From: GCA-2746795 sp964643965
Lineage (GTDB): Bacteria; Chloroflexota; Anaerolineae; Promineifilales; Promineifilaceae
Direction: 5' to 3'
Assembly (NCBI GenBank): GCA_964643965.1
Contig: CAZXVH010000063.1
Location: 1-29,901, forward strand
DNA length: 29,901 nt
The position numbers and the translations under genes are program-made. The notes below the pieces were generated by a model. The model ran no database searches. It saw only the letters and a list, made by a program, of their open reading frames with translations, and had not been told where the DNA came from. Shown here one piece after another: positions 15,255 to 22,531 of the stretch. Within the stretch, counting starts at the first letter, position 1. Each line of letters opens with the position of its first letter.

Positions 15255-15388
15255 CTTACAGTTGCGCTTACTAGCTGGCGCTTCAAAATATTAAAGAAGG
15301 CGCTTTTCATGCTGTTATTTAGAATTCATGTTTAAGGTTCGCTCGTAAATAATGTTTGCGTGGTGATCAATAGAGATAAACCCTTAAT

Positions 15389-15417
15389 TTGGTATATTGG
15401 GTAACACTGTATATATT
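15389..15417 (+). promoter_or_regulatory. Promoter of the yqeB gene
   Basis: -35 TTGGTA (15389-15394), a 17-bp spacer and -10 TATATT (15412-15417) fit a sigma-70 promoter. Transcription would start near 15424. This excludes an upstream TTG start at 15389 and favours the ATG at 15473. Confidence 0.6.
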
Positions 15418-15472
15418 TATGTCATGTTACTATCAGCCTTTTGTAACAGGAGTATTCTCAGGGTGTGCTGCT

Positions 15473-16288
15473 ATGCTCTTTGCTAATCATCTTATTCTCA
15501 TTCGTGGCGGCGGTGACATTGCCACCGGTGTAGCTTATCGGCTGCATAAAGCTGGTTTCCCGATTGTGGTGTTGGAGTTGGAACGGCCGTTAGTCATTCG
15601 GCGCACAGTGGCAGTGGCAACGGCCGTTTTGCAAGGGTCAGCCCACATCGAAGACCTGCACGCCCAACTCGTTCACTCGCCAGCCGAAGCCATACAATTA
15701 GCCCAAACTGGCATGATCCCCGTGTTGGTTGCCCCCCAACTCAACACTGCACCATTCATACTTCACAATTCACAATTCACAATTGTTGACGCCCGCCTCG
15801 CCAAACGTAACATAGATACCGCCATCGACCAGGCGTCCCTGGTCATCGCCCTCGGCCCAGGCTTTATGGCCGGCGTAGACTGTCACGCCGTCATCGAAAC
15901 GATGCGCGGCCACACCTTGGGGCGCGTCATCTGGGATGGCCCGGCGCTGCCCAACACCGGTACGCCCGGCATCATCGGGGGCAAAGGCAAAGAGCGGGTG
16001 CTGCGGGCGCCCTGTGAAGGGATTGTGGCCTGGCGGTTGGCGATTGGCGATTTGGTGAACGAGGGTGACTTGATTGGCCAGGTGGCGGGGCGGCCGGTGC
16101 TGGCCCCGTTTGATGGGGTGATTCGCGGTTTGATTGCGACGGGAACGGCCGTTCCCCTCAACCTAAAAATCGGGGATGTAGACGCCCGGCAGGATGTGGC
16201 CGCCTGTTTCACCATCTCAGACAAAGCGCTTGCCATTGGCGGCGGCGTCTTAGAAGCCATCCTCACCTGGATGAACCGACGCGGGTAG
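15473..16288 (+). CDS. yqeB: YqeB (EF2563 family) selenium-dependent molybdenum hydroxylase system protein
   Basis: 271 aa from ATG 15473, which follows AGGG by 9 nt. It opens with LILIRGGGDIATGVAYRLHKAGF, an NAD-like Rossmann loop typical of the family, followed by VVLELERPLVIRRTVA. It has ALGPGFMAGVDCHAVIETMRGHTLGRVIW near the middle and a biotinyl-like C-terminal half (RAPCEGIVAWRLAIGDLVNEGD, PFDGVIRGLI). The family is a marker of selenium-dependent molybdenum hydroxylases, where it helps put labile selenium on the cofactor. A heptamer array (15755-15782) is translated in frame as part of FILHNSQFTIVD. Three palindrome copies lie in the gene. Confidence 0.88.
   Translation: MLFANHLILIRGGGDIATGVAYRLHKAGFPIVVLELERPLVIRRTVAVATAVLQGSAHIEDLHAQLVHSPAEAIQLAQTGMIPVLVAPQLNTAPFILHNSQFTIVDARLAKRNIDTAIDQASLVIALGPGFMAGVDCHAVIETMRGHTLGRVIWDGPALPNTGTPGIIGGKGKERVLRAPCEGIVAWRLAIGDLVNEGDLIGQVAGRPVLAPFDGVIRGLIATGTAVPLNLKIGDVDARQDVAACFTISDKALAIGGGVLEAILTWMNRRG
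15755..15782 (+). repeat. Heptamer array inside yqeB (TTCACAA x3 after TTCATAC)
   Basis: Four 7-mers in a row: TTCATAC, then three identical TTCACAA. The reverse strand rotates to GTGAATT, keeping the GTGA core of the other arrays. The reading frame is preserved. Confidence 0.75.
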
Positions 16289-16328
16289 CGGGTAGGCAGA
16301 TGGTAAGTTGTGCGCCACCATCGGCAAG

Positions 16329-16408
16329 ATGCAACTCGTCACTCGTAACCCGCACCAACTCCCACAACAGGGGGTCACGTGATTCTAAATCTTCAATCTT
16401 TAATCTTT
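16329..16408 (+). repeat. Heptamer remnants between yqeB and yqeC-mocA
   Basis: ACTCGTC and ACTCGTA stand side by side near 16334-16347. AATCTTC, AATCTTT, AATCTTT fill 16388-16408. The first pair rotates on the other strand to GTGACGA/GTTACGA. The AATCTT units lack the GTGA core. The 136-bp gap holds no other clear signal. Confidence 0.5.
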
Positions 16409-16424
16409 TTCCTGGACACAAATT

Positions 16425-17801
16425 ATGCTTAAACACACCCTCCAACAAGCCTTCACCCTGCGAGAAACCAATGAACTCGTCGCCATCGTGGGCGGCGGCG
16501 GCAAGACCAGCCTCATGTTTGCCCTGGCGAATTCGCTGCCGGGGCGCATTGTCGTCACCACCACCACGCGCATTTTTGCGGCGCAGATGAAGTTGGCGGC
16601 GGCGACCGTGTTTTTTACCGCGGAGAGCGCGGAGAACGCAGAGTTTTTAATGCGTGTGTCAGAAAACTTGGATGAGTTTGGGCAATGTTTGGTGATTGGA
16701 GAAGTGGGAGAGCGTCAAGAGAAGGCGTTTGGCGTTCCGCTGACGCTGCCAGGACAGCTATTGGCGCGGCCGGATGTGGATTTTGTGCTGGTGGAGGCGG
16801 ACGGTTCGCGCATGAGACCGATCAAAGCGCCGGCCGAGCATGAACCGGTTATTCCGCCGGATGCCACGGTGGTGGCGCCAGTGGTGGGCCTGGATGCGTT
16901 GGAACGGCCGTTGTCTGAAATCGCCCATCGCCCAGAAAAGATTGAACAATTGTTACTGCCTACTTCTCACTTCTCACTTCTCAATGGAATGCTCACGCCA
17001 GAAGCCATCGCGCGGATTTTAACGCATCCATGGGGCGGGTTGAAAAGTGTGCCGGCTGGGGCGCGAGTGATCCCCCTGTTGAACAAAGTAGAGAATGAAG
17101 CACGGCTGGCAGCGGCGCGGGAGATTGCACGGCTGACATTGCGAGAACCGCGCATTGAACGAGTGGTTTTGGGCGCCATGCAAAAAAATGAAGCCGTGCG
17201 TGAGGTGTGGGGGCGGATAACGGCCGTTGTCCTGGCCGCCGGTGAAAGCAAACGCATGGGCCAAACCAAGCAGCTTTTGCCCTGGGGCGATACCACCGTG
17301 CTGGGGCATGTCTTGCAAAATCTCAAAGGCTCAACCGTTTATGACATTTTGGTTGTTTCTGGCCATGAGGCAGAGGGCGTTGAAGCTGTGGCGCTGGCCG
17401 AGGATGTGGCTGCGATACACAACCCGCACTATGCTGCTGGAGAAATGATCTCGTCGCTGCAAACGGCCGTTCGCCATCTCCCCGCCAGCACAGAAGCCAT
17501 CCTCGTCATGCTGGCTGACCAGCCACTCGTCACGGCCGCCATCATCGACCAGCTGCTAATTGCTTATCGCCAGGGCCACGGCGACATCATCGCCCCTGTT
17601 TACGCCGGACAGCGTGGCAATCCCGTCCTCATCAGCCGCCGCTTCTTTGGCGATCTCTTGGCGCTGCCGCCTGGCGCCGCCCCCCGTGATTTACTGCGCC
17701 AATTCCCAGAAGCCATTCATCTTGTCAAGATTGAAGATGAATCCATCCTCATCGACCTGGATGACTCAGAAACTTACCGATATTGGCAGCCGAAAAGTTA
17801 A
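16425..17801 (+). CDS. Fusion of YqeC-like hydroxylase accessory protein and MocA-like molybdenum cofactor cytidylyltransferase
   Basis: 458 aa. Residues 1 to about 260 match YqeC: a P-loop VAIVGGGGKTSLMFALAN (about 19-36), VVTTTTRIF, FVLVEADGSRMRPIKAPAEHEPVIP, and LLNKVEN. From residue 266 a MocA/CTP-transferase domain follows: ITAVVLAAGESKRMGQTKQLLPWG (nucleotide-binding loop), VMLADQPLVT (metal-binding Asp) and GQRGNPVLISRRFFGDL. The C-terminal half would attach CMP to molybdopterin, making the MCD form used by hydroxylases. The N-terminal half belongs to the selenium-hydroxylase system with YqeB. The junction carries a palindrome copy (17219, Thr-Ala-Val in the first MocA strand). A heptamer array (16962-16982) is translated within the YqeC part. 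The stop is 6 bp from the end of convergent glyA. Confidence 0.9.
   Translation: MLKHTLQQAFTLRETNELVAIVGGGGKTSLMFALANSLPGRIVVTTTTRIFAAQMKLAAATVFFTAESAENAEFLMRVSENLDEFGQCLVIGEVGERQEKAFGVPLTLPGQLLARPDVDFVLVEADGSRMRPIKAPAEHEPVIPPDATVVAPVVGLDALERPLSEIAHRPEKIEQLLLPTSHFSLLNGMLTPEAIARILTHPWGGLKSVPAGARVIPLLNKVENEARLAAAREIARLTLREPRIERVVLGAMQKNEAVREVWGRITAVVLAAGESKRMGQTKQLLPWGDTTVLGHVLQNLKGSTVYDILVVSGHEAEGVEAVALAEDVAAIHNPHYAAGEMISSLQTAVRHLPASTEAILVMLADQPLVTAAIIDQLLIAYRQGHGDIIAPVYAGQRGNPVLISRRFFGDLLALPPGAAPRDLLRQFPEAIHLVKIEDESILIDLDDSETYRYWQPKS
16962..16982 (+). repeat. Heptamer array inside yqeC-mocA (ACTTCTC x3)
   Basis: Three identical 7-mers ACTTCTC are read in frame within LLPTSHFSLLNGML. The opposite strand rotates to GTGAGAA, again with a GTGA core. 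Confidence 0.75.
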
Positions 17802-17807
17802 ACCTCT

Positions 17808-19166
17808 CTAAAAAGCTGAACTTTTACGCGAAACGGCCGTTTCCGCCACCGATGTATCGGCAAACAACGGGAATTGACGCGCCATCTCTTTCACCTCTGC
17901 GCAAATAGCCAATAAGAGTGGATCAGCCACACTCTTCGCTTTGAAGGCGCGTAAGAAAGTGGCGCGTTCCTTGCGCTCAGTGGGCAAGGTCTGATCTTTC
18001 ACGTGATCCACCACCTGCGCCAGCCAGTCCGCAATCTGCACCATTTCCGCTTCGCCCATGCCTCGCGTCGTCACCAGCGGTGTGCCGATGCGCAAACCAG
18101 AGGGATAGAACGGGGAGCCAGGTTCATTCGGCGTCGAATTGCGATTGGCATAAATGCCTGCCACGTCCAGGGCAAAAGCCACCTGTGTCCCTAAACTGAC
18201 GCTGATCGGCGAGAAATCGACCACCATCAGATGATTTTCCGTGCCATCCCCTACCAACTTGAGACCACGCGCCATCAAGGCTGCTGCCAGCGCATCGGCA
18301 TTGACTCGAATTTGATGGGCGTATCGTGTAAATGCTGGTTCACTGGCCTGCCGAGCCGCCACGGCAATGCCGGCAATCGTTTGCAAATGGGGGCCACCTT
18401 GCAAGCCAGGAATAATGGCGGAGTTGATCGCCGCGCCCAACTTTGGCTCGCGTTCTAAACCGCGCTCCGTCACCAAAATCATAGCGCCGCGCGGCCCCCG
18501 GAAGGTCTTGTGGGTGGTAGACATAATCACGTCTGCATAAGGCACAGGCGAAGGATGTTCGCCGCCGATAACCAGGCCAGTGATGTGGGAAATATCGGCT
18601 ACCAGCCAGGCGCCGACGGCATCGGCAATTTCCCGGAATTTGGCAAAATCCAGGGTGAACGGATACGAAGTGGTGCCGGCAATAATCATTTTCGGCTGAT
18701 GTTCCTGCGCTAAAGCCAGCAGTTTATCAAAGTCGATGCGGGCGTTTTCATCCAGGCCAAACTGCACCGAATTAAAATATTTACCGGAGAAGGTGACGTT
18801 GGGATGACCGTGAGTCAGGTGGCCGCCGCCGGCCAGTTCCAGACCCATGAGGGTGTCGCCCGCTTCCAGCAGGGCAAACTGAATGGCGGTGTTGGCTGGA
18901 GAGCCGGAGTAGGGCTGCACATTGGCGTATGGCACACCGAAGAGCGCTTTCAAGCGCTCAATGGCCAGCGTTTCAATCTCATCGACAATTTGATTCCCTT
19001 CATAATAACGACGACCTGGATAGCCCTCTGCGTATTTGCTAGAGAGACAGGAAGAGAGAACGGCCGTTACCTCCGGCGATATCTGGTTTTCTGAAGGGAT
19101 CAAGCCGATCTTCTCTCGCTGACGTATTTCTTCTTGTTCAATTAACTCATAAATAATGTCTTGCAT
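17808..19166 (-). CDS. glyA: Serine hydroxymethyltransferase
   Basis: A 452-aa PLP enzyme interconverting serine and glycine with tetrahydrofolate. Visible blocks: IGLIPSENQISPEV (20-33), KYAEGYPGRRYYEGNQIVDEIE, VQPYSGSPANTA, the Asp-Ile-Ser-His segment VADISHITGLV (189-199), the PLP lysine K220 in STTHKTFRGPRGA, and GLRIGTPLVTTRG. The length is slightly above the usual 410-430 because of a C-terminal tail (ADTSVAETAVSRKSSAF) partly encoded by a palindrome copy (17832). Some blocks differ from the classic form (IPSEN for IASEN; YANRNSTPNEPGSPF), so it belongs to a divergent SHMT clade. GAGGTGG 7 nt before the ATG fixes the start. Confidence 0.92.
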   Translation of the reverse strand: MQDIIYELIEQEEIRQREKIGLIPSENQISPEVTAVLSSCLSSKYAEGYPGRRYYEGNQIVDEIETLAIERLKALFGVPYANVQPYSGSPANTAIQFALLEAGDTLMGLELAGGGHLTHGHPNVTFSGKYFNSVQFGLDENARIDFDKLLALAQEHQPKMIIAGTTSYPFTLDFAKFREIADAVGAWLVADISHITGLVIGGEHPSPVPYADVIMSTTHKTFRGPRGAMILVTERGLEREPKLGAAINSAIIPGLQGGPHLQTIAGIAVAARQASEPAFTRYAHQIRVNADALAAALMARGLKLVGDGTENHLMVVDFSPISVSLGTQVAFALDVAGIYANRNSTPNEPGSPFYPSGLRIGTPLVTTRGMGEAEMVQIADWLAQVVDHVKDQTLPTERKERATFLRAFKAKSVADPLLLAICAEVKEMARQFPLFADTSVAETAVSRKSSAF

Positions 19167-19201
19167 GGGAAATCCACCTCACTGTTGATTTTAATTCTCG
19201 T

Positions 19202-19210
19202 ACTATACCA
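19202..19210 (-). promoter_or_regulatory. Extended -10 promoter of glyA
   Basis: On the minus strand TGGTATAGT is an extended -10 box 36 bp before the glyA start. No good -35 is visible. The predicted leader is about 28 nt. Confidence 0.5.
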
Positions 19211-19237
19211 GCAAAAAAGTACGGATCATATGAGAGT

Positions 19238-19266
19238 ACAACGTATTTGAGAAAGGAACGAATTTA
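19238..19266 (+). repeat. Partial copy of the arm of the 27.9-kb palindromic element
   Basis: ACAACGTATTTGAGAAAGGA followed by ACGAATTTA matches the arm and loop start at 27957-27985 at about 25 of 29 bases. Only one arm is present here. It lies between the divergent glyA and the 19468 gene. The rest of this 301-bp gap holds the glyA promoter and the operator array. Confidence 0.45.
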
Positions 19267-19356
19267 TGGGGAGTACAAGCGAGCGTGGAACGAGAACAGA
19301 TAGGGGTTTTAGAAACTTTGGTACACAGTAGTCAGCAACTCCGTAACCCCCAAAAA

Positions 19357-19407
19357 CTGTGACACAACTGTAACATAACTGTGACCTGATTGTGACATTG
19401 CTATGTT
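19357..19407 (+). promoter_or_regulatory. Four-site 11-bp-phased operator array with -10 box
   Basis: CTGTGAC (19357), CTGTAAC (19368), CTGTGAC (19379) and TTGTGAC (19390) start exactly 11 bp apart, one DNA turn. TATGTT (19402-19407) can act as -10; the third repeat sits at the -35 position. Direct repeats with an 11-bp period and a CTGT(C/A/G)A core are the known layout of PhoB-type (OmpR/PhoB family) sites, with binding replacing the -35. The last repeat also forms an inverted pair with GTTACA (19406-19411). Transcription would begin near 19414. Confidence 0.65.
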
Positions 19408-19467
19408 ACAGTGCTGACATGGTTTAGCTAACCCAAATGCAAATCAATTTACAAAAGGGGAGATGAC

Positions 19468-20070
19468 ATGATGAAAAAAATATTGGATAAGGGCGACCCC
19501 AATCGCAAATTGGGATTGCTTTTGCTTGTAATTCTGATTTTATTGTTGGTAACAACGGTTCACGCTTGGGATACTTCTGCTAAATATGGACATGATTTTC
19601 AGACAGACTGGAGTGCTGATGATGGGTATCATAGAGGGCAAGTTGAATGGTCAGGTGGTGATCGACGAATTCGAGCTGGAGATGATAATGTTAAGTGGAA
19701 TTCATACAAATCTGGTGGTTCTGGTCATTTAGCAATGGTTTACCACGCTTTTCAACGGAACACAAATAGTTGCGGTGATATTCGTGTAGGTAATACCTCA
19801 TGGTCTTGGTCAAACTTACCAGGTGTTAACTTTTCAACGAAGGGGTGTGGACTAGGAACAGATAACGAATGGCGAGCAAATGTATCTGGCACTATAAGCA
19901 CAACATCAACTTATTATTTCCAGCATCTTTTTGATGATACGCAAGATGACGGAACTGGTGAAATAACAGTCAATAGCTACTGGGTAAACGTATTTGGTGG
20001 TCAAGGACCGTATCATGGCAAGTTTTGCATAAATTCAAGTAGTGTTTATGCAGCCTCTCCAGATTGTTAA
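19468..20070 (+). CDS. Secreted protein of unknown function
   Basis: 200 aa. A Sec signal peptide covers about 1-33 (basic start, hydrophobic LGLLLLVILILLLVTTV, cleavage after VHA). The mature part is rich in Trp, Gly, Ser, Asn and Tyr, with four Cys (near NSCGDIR, KGCGLG, KFCINS and the final residue) that could pair, and reads like a beta-sandwich or surface protein. I do not recognise the family. A strong AGGGGAG lies 5 nt before the ATG; ATG 19471 is an alternative. Codon use is A+T-rich compared with neighbours and no palindrome copy occurs, suggesting recent acquisition. The 11-bp repeat array implies tight control by a response regulator, perhaps phosphate-type. Confidence 0.75.
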   Translation: MMKKILDKGDPNRKLGLLLLVILILLLVTTVHAWDTSAKYGHDFQTDWSADDGYHRGQVEWSGGDRRIRAGDDNVKWNSYKSGGSGHLAMVYHAFQRNTNSCGDIRVGNTSWSWSNLPGVNFSTKGCGLGTDNEWRANVSGTISTTSTYYFQHLFDDTQDDGTGEITVNSYWVNVFGGQGPYHGKFCINSSSVYAASPDC

Positions 20071-20192
20071 ATATATACTCAACAGAGGCATAAAGTAACA
20101 TTCCTACCAGAGTACAAAATGTCACTTTGTGGCCGCGCACAGTATAAAAACCCATAGATTTTGGCAAATACATAAAATAAGGAGTTTAAGTC

Positions 20193-20993
20193 ATGAACAA
20201 TTACAATAAATTTTTTGAACGGAAATCGGTTTTATTGGGGCTAATCATCTTTGTAATCGTTGCTGGATCATTTGTCTATAACCAGAGAGTAACAGCACGG
20301 CCACAAGAAGATGGTACGCTTGTTCTTTCGGTAACGGACGAGAATACAGGGGTTTCGTATATGATTGGGATAGATAATCTCAATAACGAAATAAATGGCA
20401 TGGTTGAATATGATCGGAGCAGTGCAAATGGCATTAAACAATACCGAGAATTCAACAACCAAGAATTAGCCAAAATTCTCCAGAATAATATGGATTCAGT
20501 GGCTAGTATTCCCGTAAAAATCACATTCAATAGACCCCTGAATCAAGTGGAATTTACTAAATTCATAAAACAGTATGCGATTGGTGTGAAATATTACACA
20601 ATTTATATGCTGGAGCCTGATGGGAAAATTGCCACTATCCAAGGCAGTCCCTCAGATACAGAACTTGTACCCATAGAATTTTTCAATACAGCCACTACCA
20701 GCATCTCTCAAGAATATAACACTAGTGCGGAATTCTTGGGTTGGGTTGAGGTGGAGGGAACGGTTGAGGTAAACCATATTTCTGAAATAAAAGCTGATCA
20801 ACGAGTGTTTTTGATAGATATCATGCAACTGTTTTTAGAATCTAAACTGACAGATGAGGCATTAGTACAGGCTGGGGTAGCTACGAGTGCCCGACGGGAA
20901 CTTCTCAAGGTTGGTTTTACTGAAATTTATCGAGCACCAATAGCGTGGGAGTTATATCATTGGGGTCTAATGGAGTTAGATGAGCAAGAATAA
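20193..20993 (+). CDS. Membrane-anchored or exported protein of unknown function
   Basis: 266 aa. One hydrophobic segment (about 13-30, VLLGLIIFVIVAGSFVY) follows a basic N-terminus, without a clear cleavage site, so a signal anchor is likely. The extracytoplasmic part alternates beta-like (LVLSVTDENTGVSYMIGID) and helical stretches (FNNQELAKILQNNMDSV), with no Cys. I do not recognise it. It starts after AAGGAG (8 nt before ATG), 122 bp downstream of the secreted-protein gene, and shares its A+T-rich composition, so the two probably form one unit ending at the terminator 21093-21132. Confidence 0.7.
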   Translation: MNNYNKFFERKSVLLGLIIFVIVAGSFVYNQRVTARPQEDGTLVLSVTDENTGVSYMIGIDNLNNEINGMVEYDRSSANGIKQYREFNNQELAKILQNNMDSVASIPVKITFNRPLNQVEFTKFIKQYAIGVKYYTIYMLEPDGKIATIQGSPSDTELVPIEFFNTATTSISQEYNTSAEFLGWVEVEGTVEVNHISEIKADQRVFLIDIMQLFLESKLTDEALVQAGVATSARRELLKVGFTEIYRAPIAWELYHWGLMELDEQE

Positions 20994-21092
20994 ATTCCTA
21001 AAGAACAGGGCTGTTGATATTGAGAAAAAGTAAAAGTAAACATCTCCACTTAAGAAGCAATTTACTCGGTTTTTAATAATTACCTATCCAGT

Positions 21093-21132
21093 AGCAACCT
21101 CGATGGAGATTTGTCATCGGGGTTGCTTTTTT
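21093..21132 (+). terminator. Rho-independent terminator after the secreted-protein pair
   Basis: A 13-bp stem (21093-21105 with 21115-21127, one G-U pair) with a 9-nt loop runs into a six-T tract. It closes the 19468-20993 unit. I see nothing else in 20994-21270 apart from the palindrome copy at 21271. Confidence 0.85.
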
Positions 21133-21278
21133 ATATATCCAGAGTTAGGCATGTTCCTTGCCTTACAAAACGTCGTCTACGTTTATCCGTGACTGTCTCA
21201 ACACAAGCTATTTTGCGATTATGACAATATTTTTACACACACACAAAAAATTTATGGGTTGTTTTTCAAAAACGGCCG

Positions 21279-21512
21279 TTATTCAGCATGATGGCGCGTA
21301 TATTCATCCAAAACCCGCCTAATCATTTTCTGATAAGGAACATGGTTTCTTTTCGCTGCATCTTTGAAAAAATCAATACTTTCTTTGCTTAAGGCAATTG
21401 TCACCTTAACTGTTTCCTCTTTGAAAACCAGTTCCGCTGGCGGAGGCAAAAAGTCACGAATAATCTTAACTTCCTCCATTGGGCCATCCGTATCATTAAT
21501 TTTGTTGTTCAT
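21279..21512 (-). CDS. BrnA/CopG-like antitoxin
   Basis: 77 aa from the ATG at 21512 (an upstream in-frame start at 21569 would run through the toxin remnant in another frame). The C-terminal half VKVTIALSKESIDFFKDAAKR followed by PYQKMIRRVLDEYTRHHAE is a ribbon-helix-helix region like BrnA antitoxins, preceded by a toxin-contact-like segment ending LPPPAELVF. BrnA proteins bind DNA as dimers and neutralise the BrnT RNase. Here the gene overlaps by 17 bp a 32-codon frame that looks like a deleted BrnT, so it may now be an orphan antitoxin or regulator. Its stop codon lies inside a palindrome copy (21271-21280). MEEVKII at 21479 is a further possible start. Confidence 0.65.
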   Translation of the reverse strand: MNNKINDTDGPMEEVKIIRDFLPPPAELVFKEETVKVTIALSKESIDFFKDAAKRNHVPYQKMIRRVLDEYTRHHAE

Positions 21513-21594
21513 AAATACGTTTTCCTTTGCGCCAGAAACCTGCCCCAAATATTTTGGAATCCCATTCAAAACTTGATTGTCTTGAAGATTTCAT
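21496..21594 (-). pseudogene. Internally deleted BrnT-like toxin remnant
   Basis: A 32-codon frame from ATG (21592-21594) to TAA reads MKSSRQSSFEWDSK then IFGAGFWRKGKRIYEQQN. Intact BrnT toxins, about 90 aa, begin with FEWDxxK and end with a basic segment of the type ARKATKRERRxYEE. The two ends are recognisable but the catalytic middle is missing. The position directly upstream of, and overlapping, the antitoxin is the normal place of brnT. The similarity rests on short motifs only. Confidence 0.45.
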
Positions 21595-21785
21595 ATTTAC
21601 TTTGTATCAAATATATGGCTAAAAAGCAATACTTTCATACATTTCAAGAAACATTTATCAAACTCCCATTCTGACCATACAAAATCAACATGAACGAATG
21701 ATTAAAGGTGACCTTCTTCACAAAGGAGTGGGGTGTGACATTTGTCCTGCTGGGATTGACATTCAGAACATGATAGCGTTTAATA

Positions 21786-21827
21786 TTTTGGAAATTTTGG
21801 TATCTTTGGAAAAATTTGGAAAATTCC
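21786..21827 (+). promoter_or_regulatory. Possible operator: four phased TTTGG repeats
   Basis: TTTTGGAAA, TTTTGGTAT, TTTGGAAAA and TTTGGAAAA follow each other at 9, 9 and 10 bp, ending at the start codon of the regulator gene. This could be an autoregulatory site, or only A+T-rich low complexity. Nothing else stands out in 21600-21785. Confidence 0.3.
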
Positions 21828-22523
21828 ATGAAATTAACCCGTAGACAAGAAGAATTTGTCGAAAACCTCGTCGCCTTGACCCGCGAGGTTAATGGCCCTA
21901 TCCACTACTCTATCCTGGCCGAACGGCTGGGCGTCAGTCCCTTCACTGCCTACGATATGCTGCGCCTGCTGGAAGAAAAAGGCATAGTTACCTCCGAATA
22001 CCAGGTGGCTGAAGGCAAATCTGGCCCCGGCCGTGCTGAGCGCCTATTCTTCCCCATCTTGTCTGAGAACAATGTGCGTCTCGTAGAAAAGCTGAGCAGC
22101 ATAGATTTAAGCCAGGAAGAACTGAGACAATTTCTGCTAGAACAAGTCCGTCGCGGTGAATTTCCACAGCGAGAACTGGGCGAAGAACTGCTGGCGCGTG
22201 TGCCCCCAGATGGCCCTGAAGAAATCCAGTACTGTGTGGGCATCATGATGGTCATCGCTCTGCGCCTGCGCCATCATGACGACCACAAAAAATTCTTGAC
22301 CTATCTCTCAGACATTTTGCCGATTGACGGCGCAATTACACCGGCGAACCTCTGTTTATTGGGTGGATTCGCCTTCGGCATTATGTCCCAAAAAGAAACT
22401 GAAGACCGCGAATGGTCGCAAATCTTACTTGAACACATTCTGCAATATCAAGAAATCGTGCGCTGCATGGCGCCAGAAGCATGCCAACGGCTGGCGGATG
22501 ATTTAATGCTGATTTTTAGTTAA
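21828..22523 (+). CDS. Winged-helix transcriptional regulator of the ABC operon
   Basis: 231 aa from ATG 21828. An in-frame TTG at 21816 is less likely. The N-terminal helix-turn-helix is IHYSILAERLGVSPFTAYDM followed by LRLLEEKGIV (about residues 24-53). A glycine-rich wing follows (VAEGKSGPGRAERLFF). The C-terminal 150 residues are helical and may sense a ligand or form the dimer. It lies 8 bp before the ABC ATPase gene, so it probably controls that operon, including itself. The sequence just upstream repeats TTTGG four times at 9-10-bp spacing (21787-21819), a possible operator. No clear Shine-Dalgarno. Confidence 0.75.
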   Translation: MKLTRRQEEFVENLVALTREVNGPIHYSILAERLGVSPFTAYDMLRLLEEKGIVTSEYQVAEGKSGPGRAERLFFPILSENNVRLVEKLSSIDLSQEELRQFLLEQVRRGEFPQRELGEELLARVPPDGPEEIQYCVGIMMVIALRLRHHDDHKKFLTYLSDILPIDGAITPANLCLLGGFAFGIMSQKETEDREWSQILLEHILQYQEIVRCMAPEACQRLADDLMLIFS

Positions 22524-22531
22524 AGGACACT

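Noticed and set aside
15279..15312. Hairpin-like GGCGCTTC...GAAGGCGC followed by T's as a terminator
   Set aside because: The arms pair only with a bulge, the T tract is short, and no gene ends there.
15389..15472. An N-terminal extension of yqeB from TTG 15389
   Set aside because: The extension overlaps a good -35/-10 promoter pair and is not like the family start; ATG 15473 has AGGG upstream and begins directly before the conserved RGGGD motif.
19391..19411. TGTGAC-n8-GTTACA as a CRP/FNR-type operator
   Set aside because: The inverted pair is imperfect, while four direct repeats at exact 11-bp spacing explain the sequence better. It is kept only as a secondary possibility.
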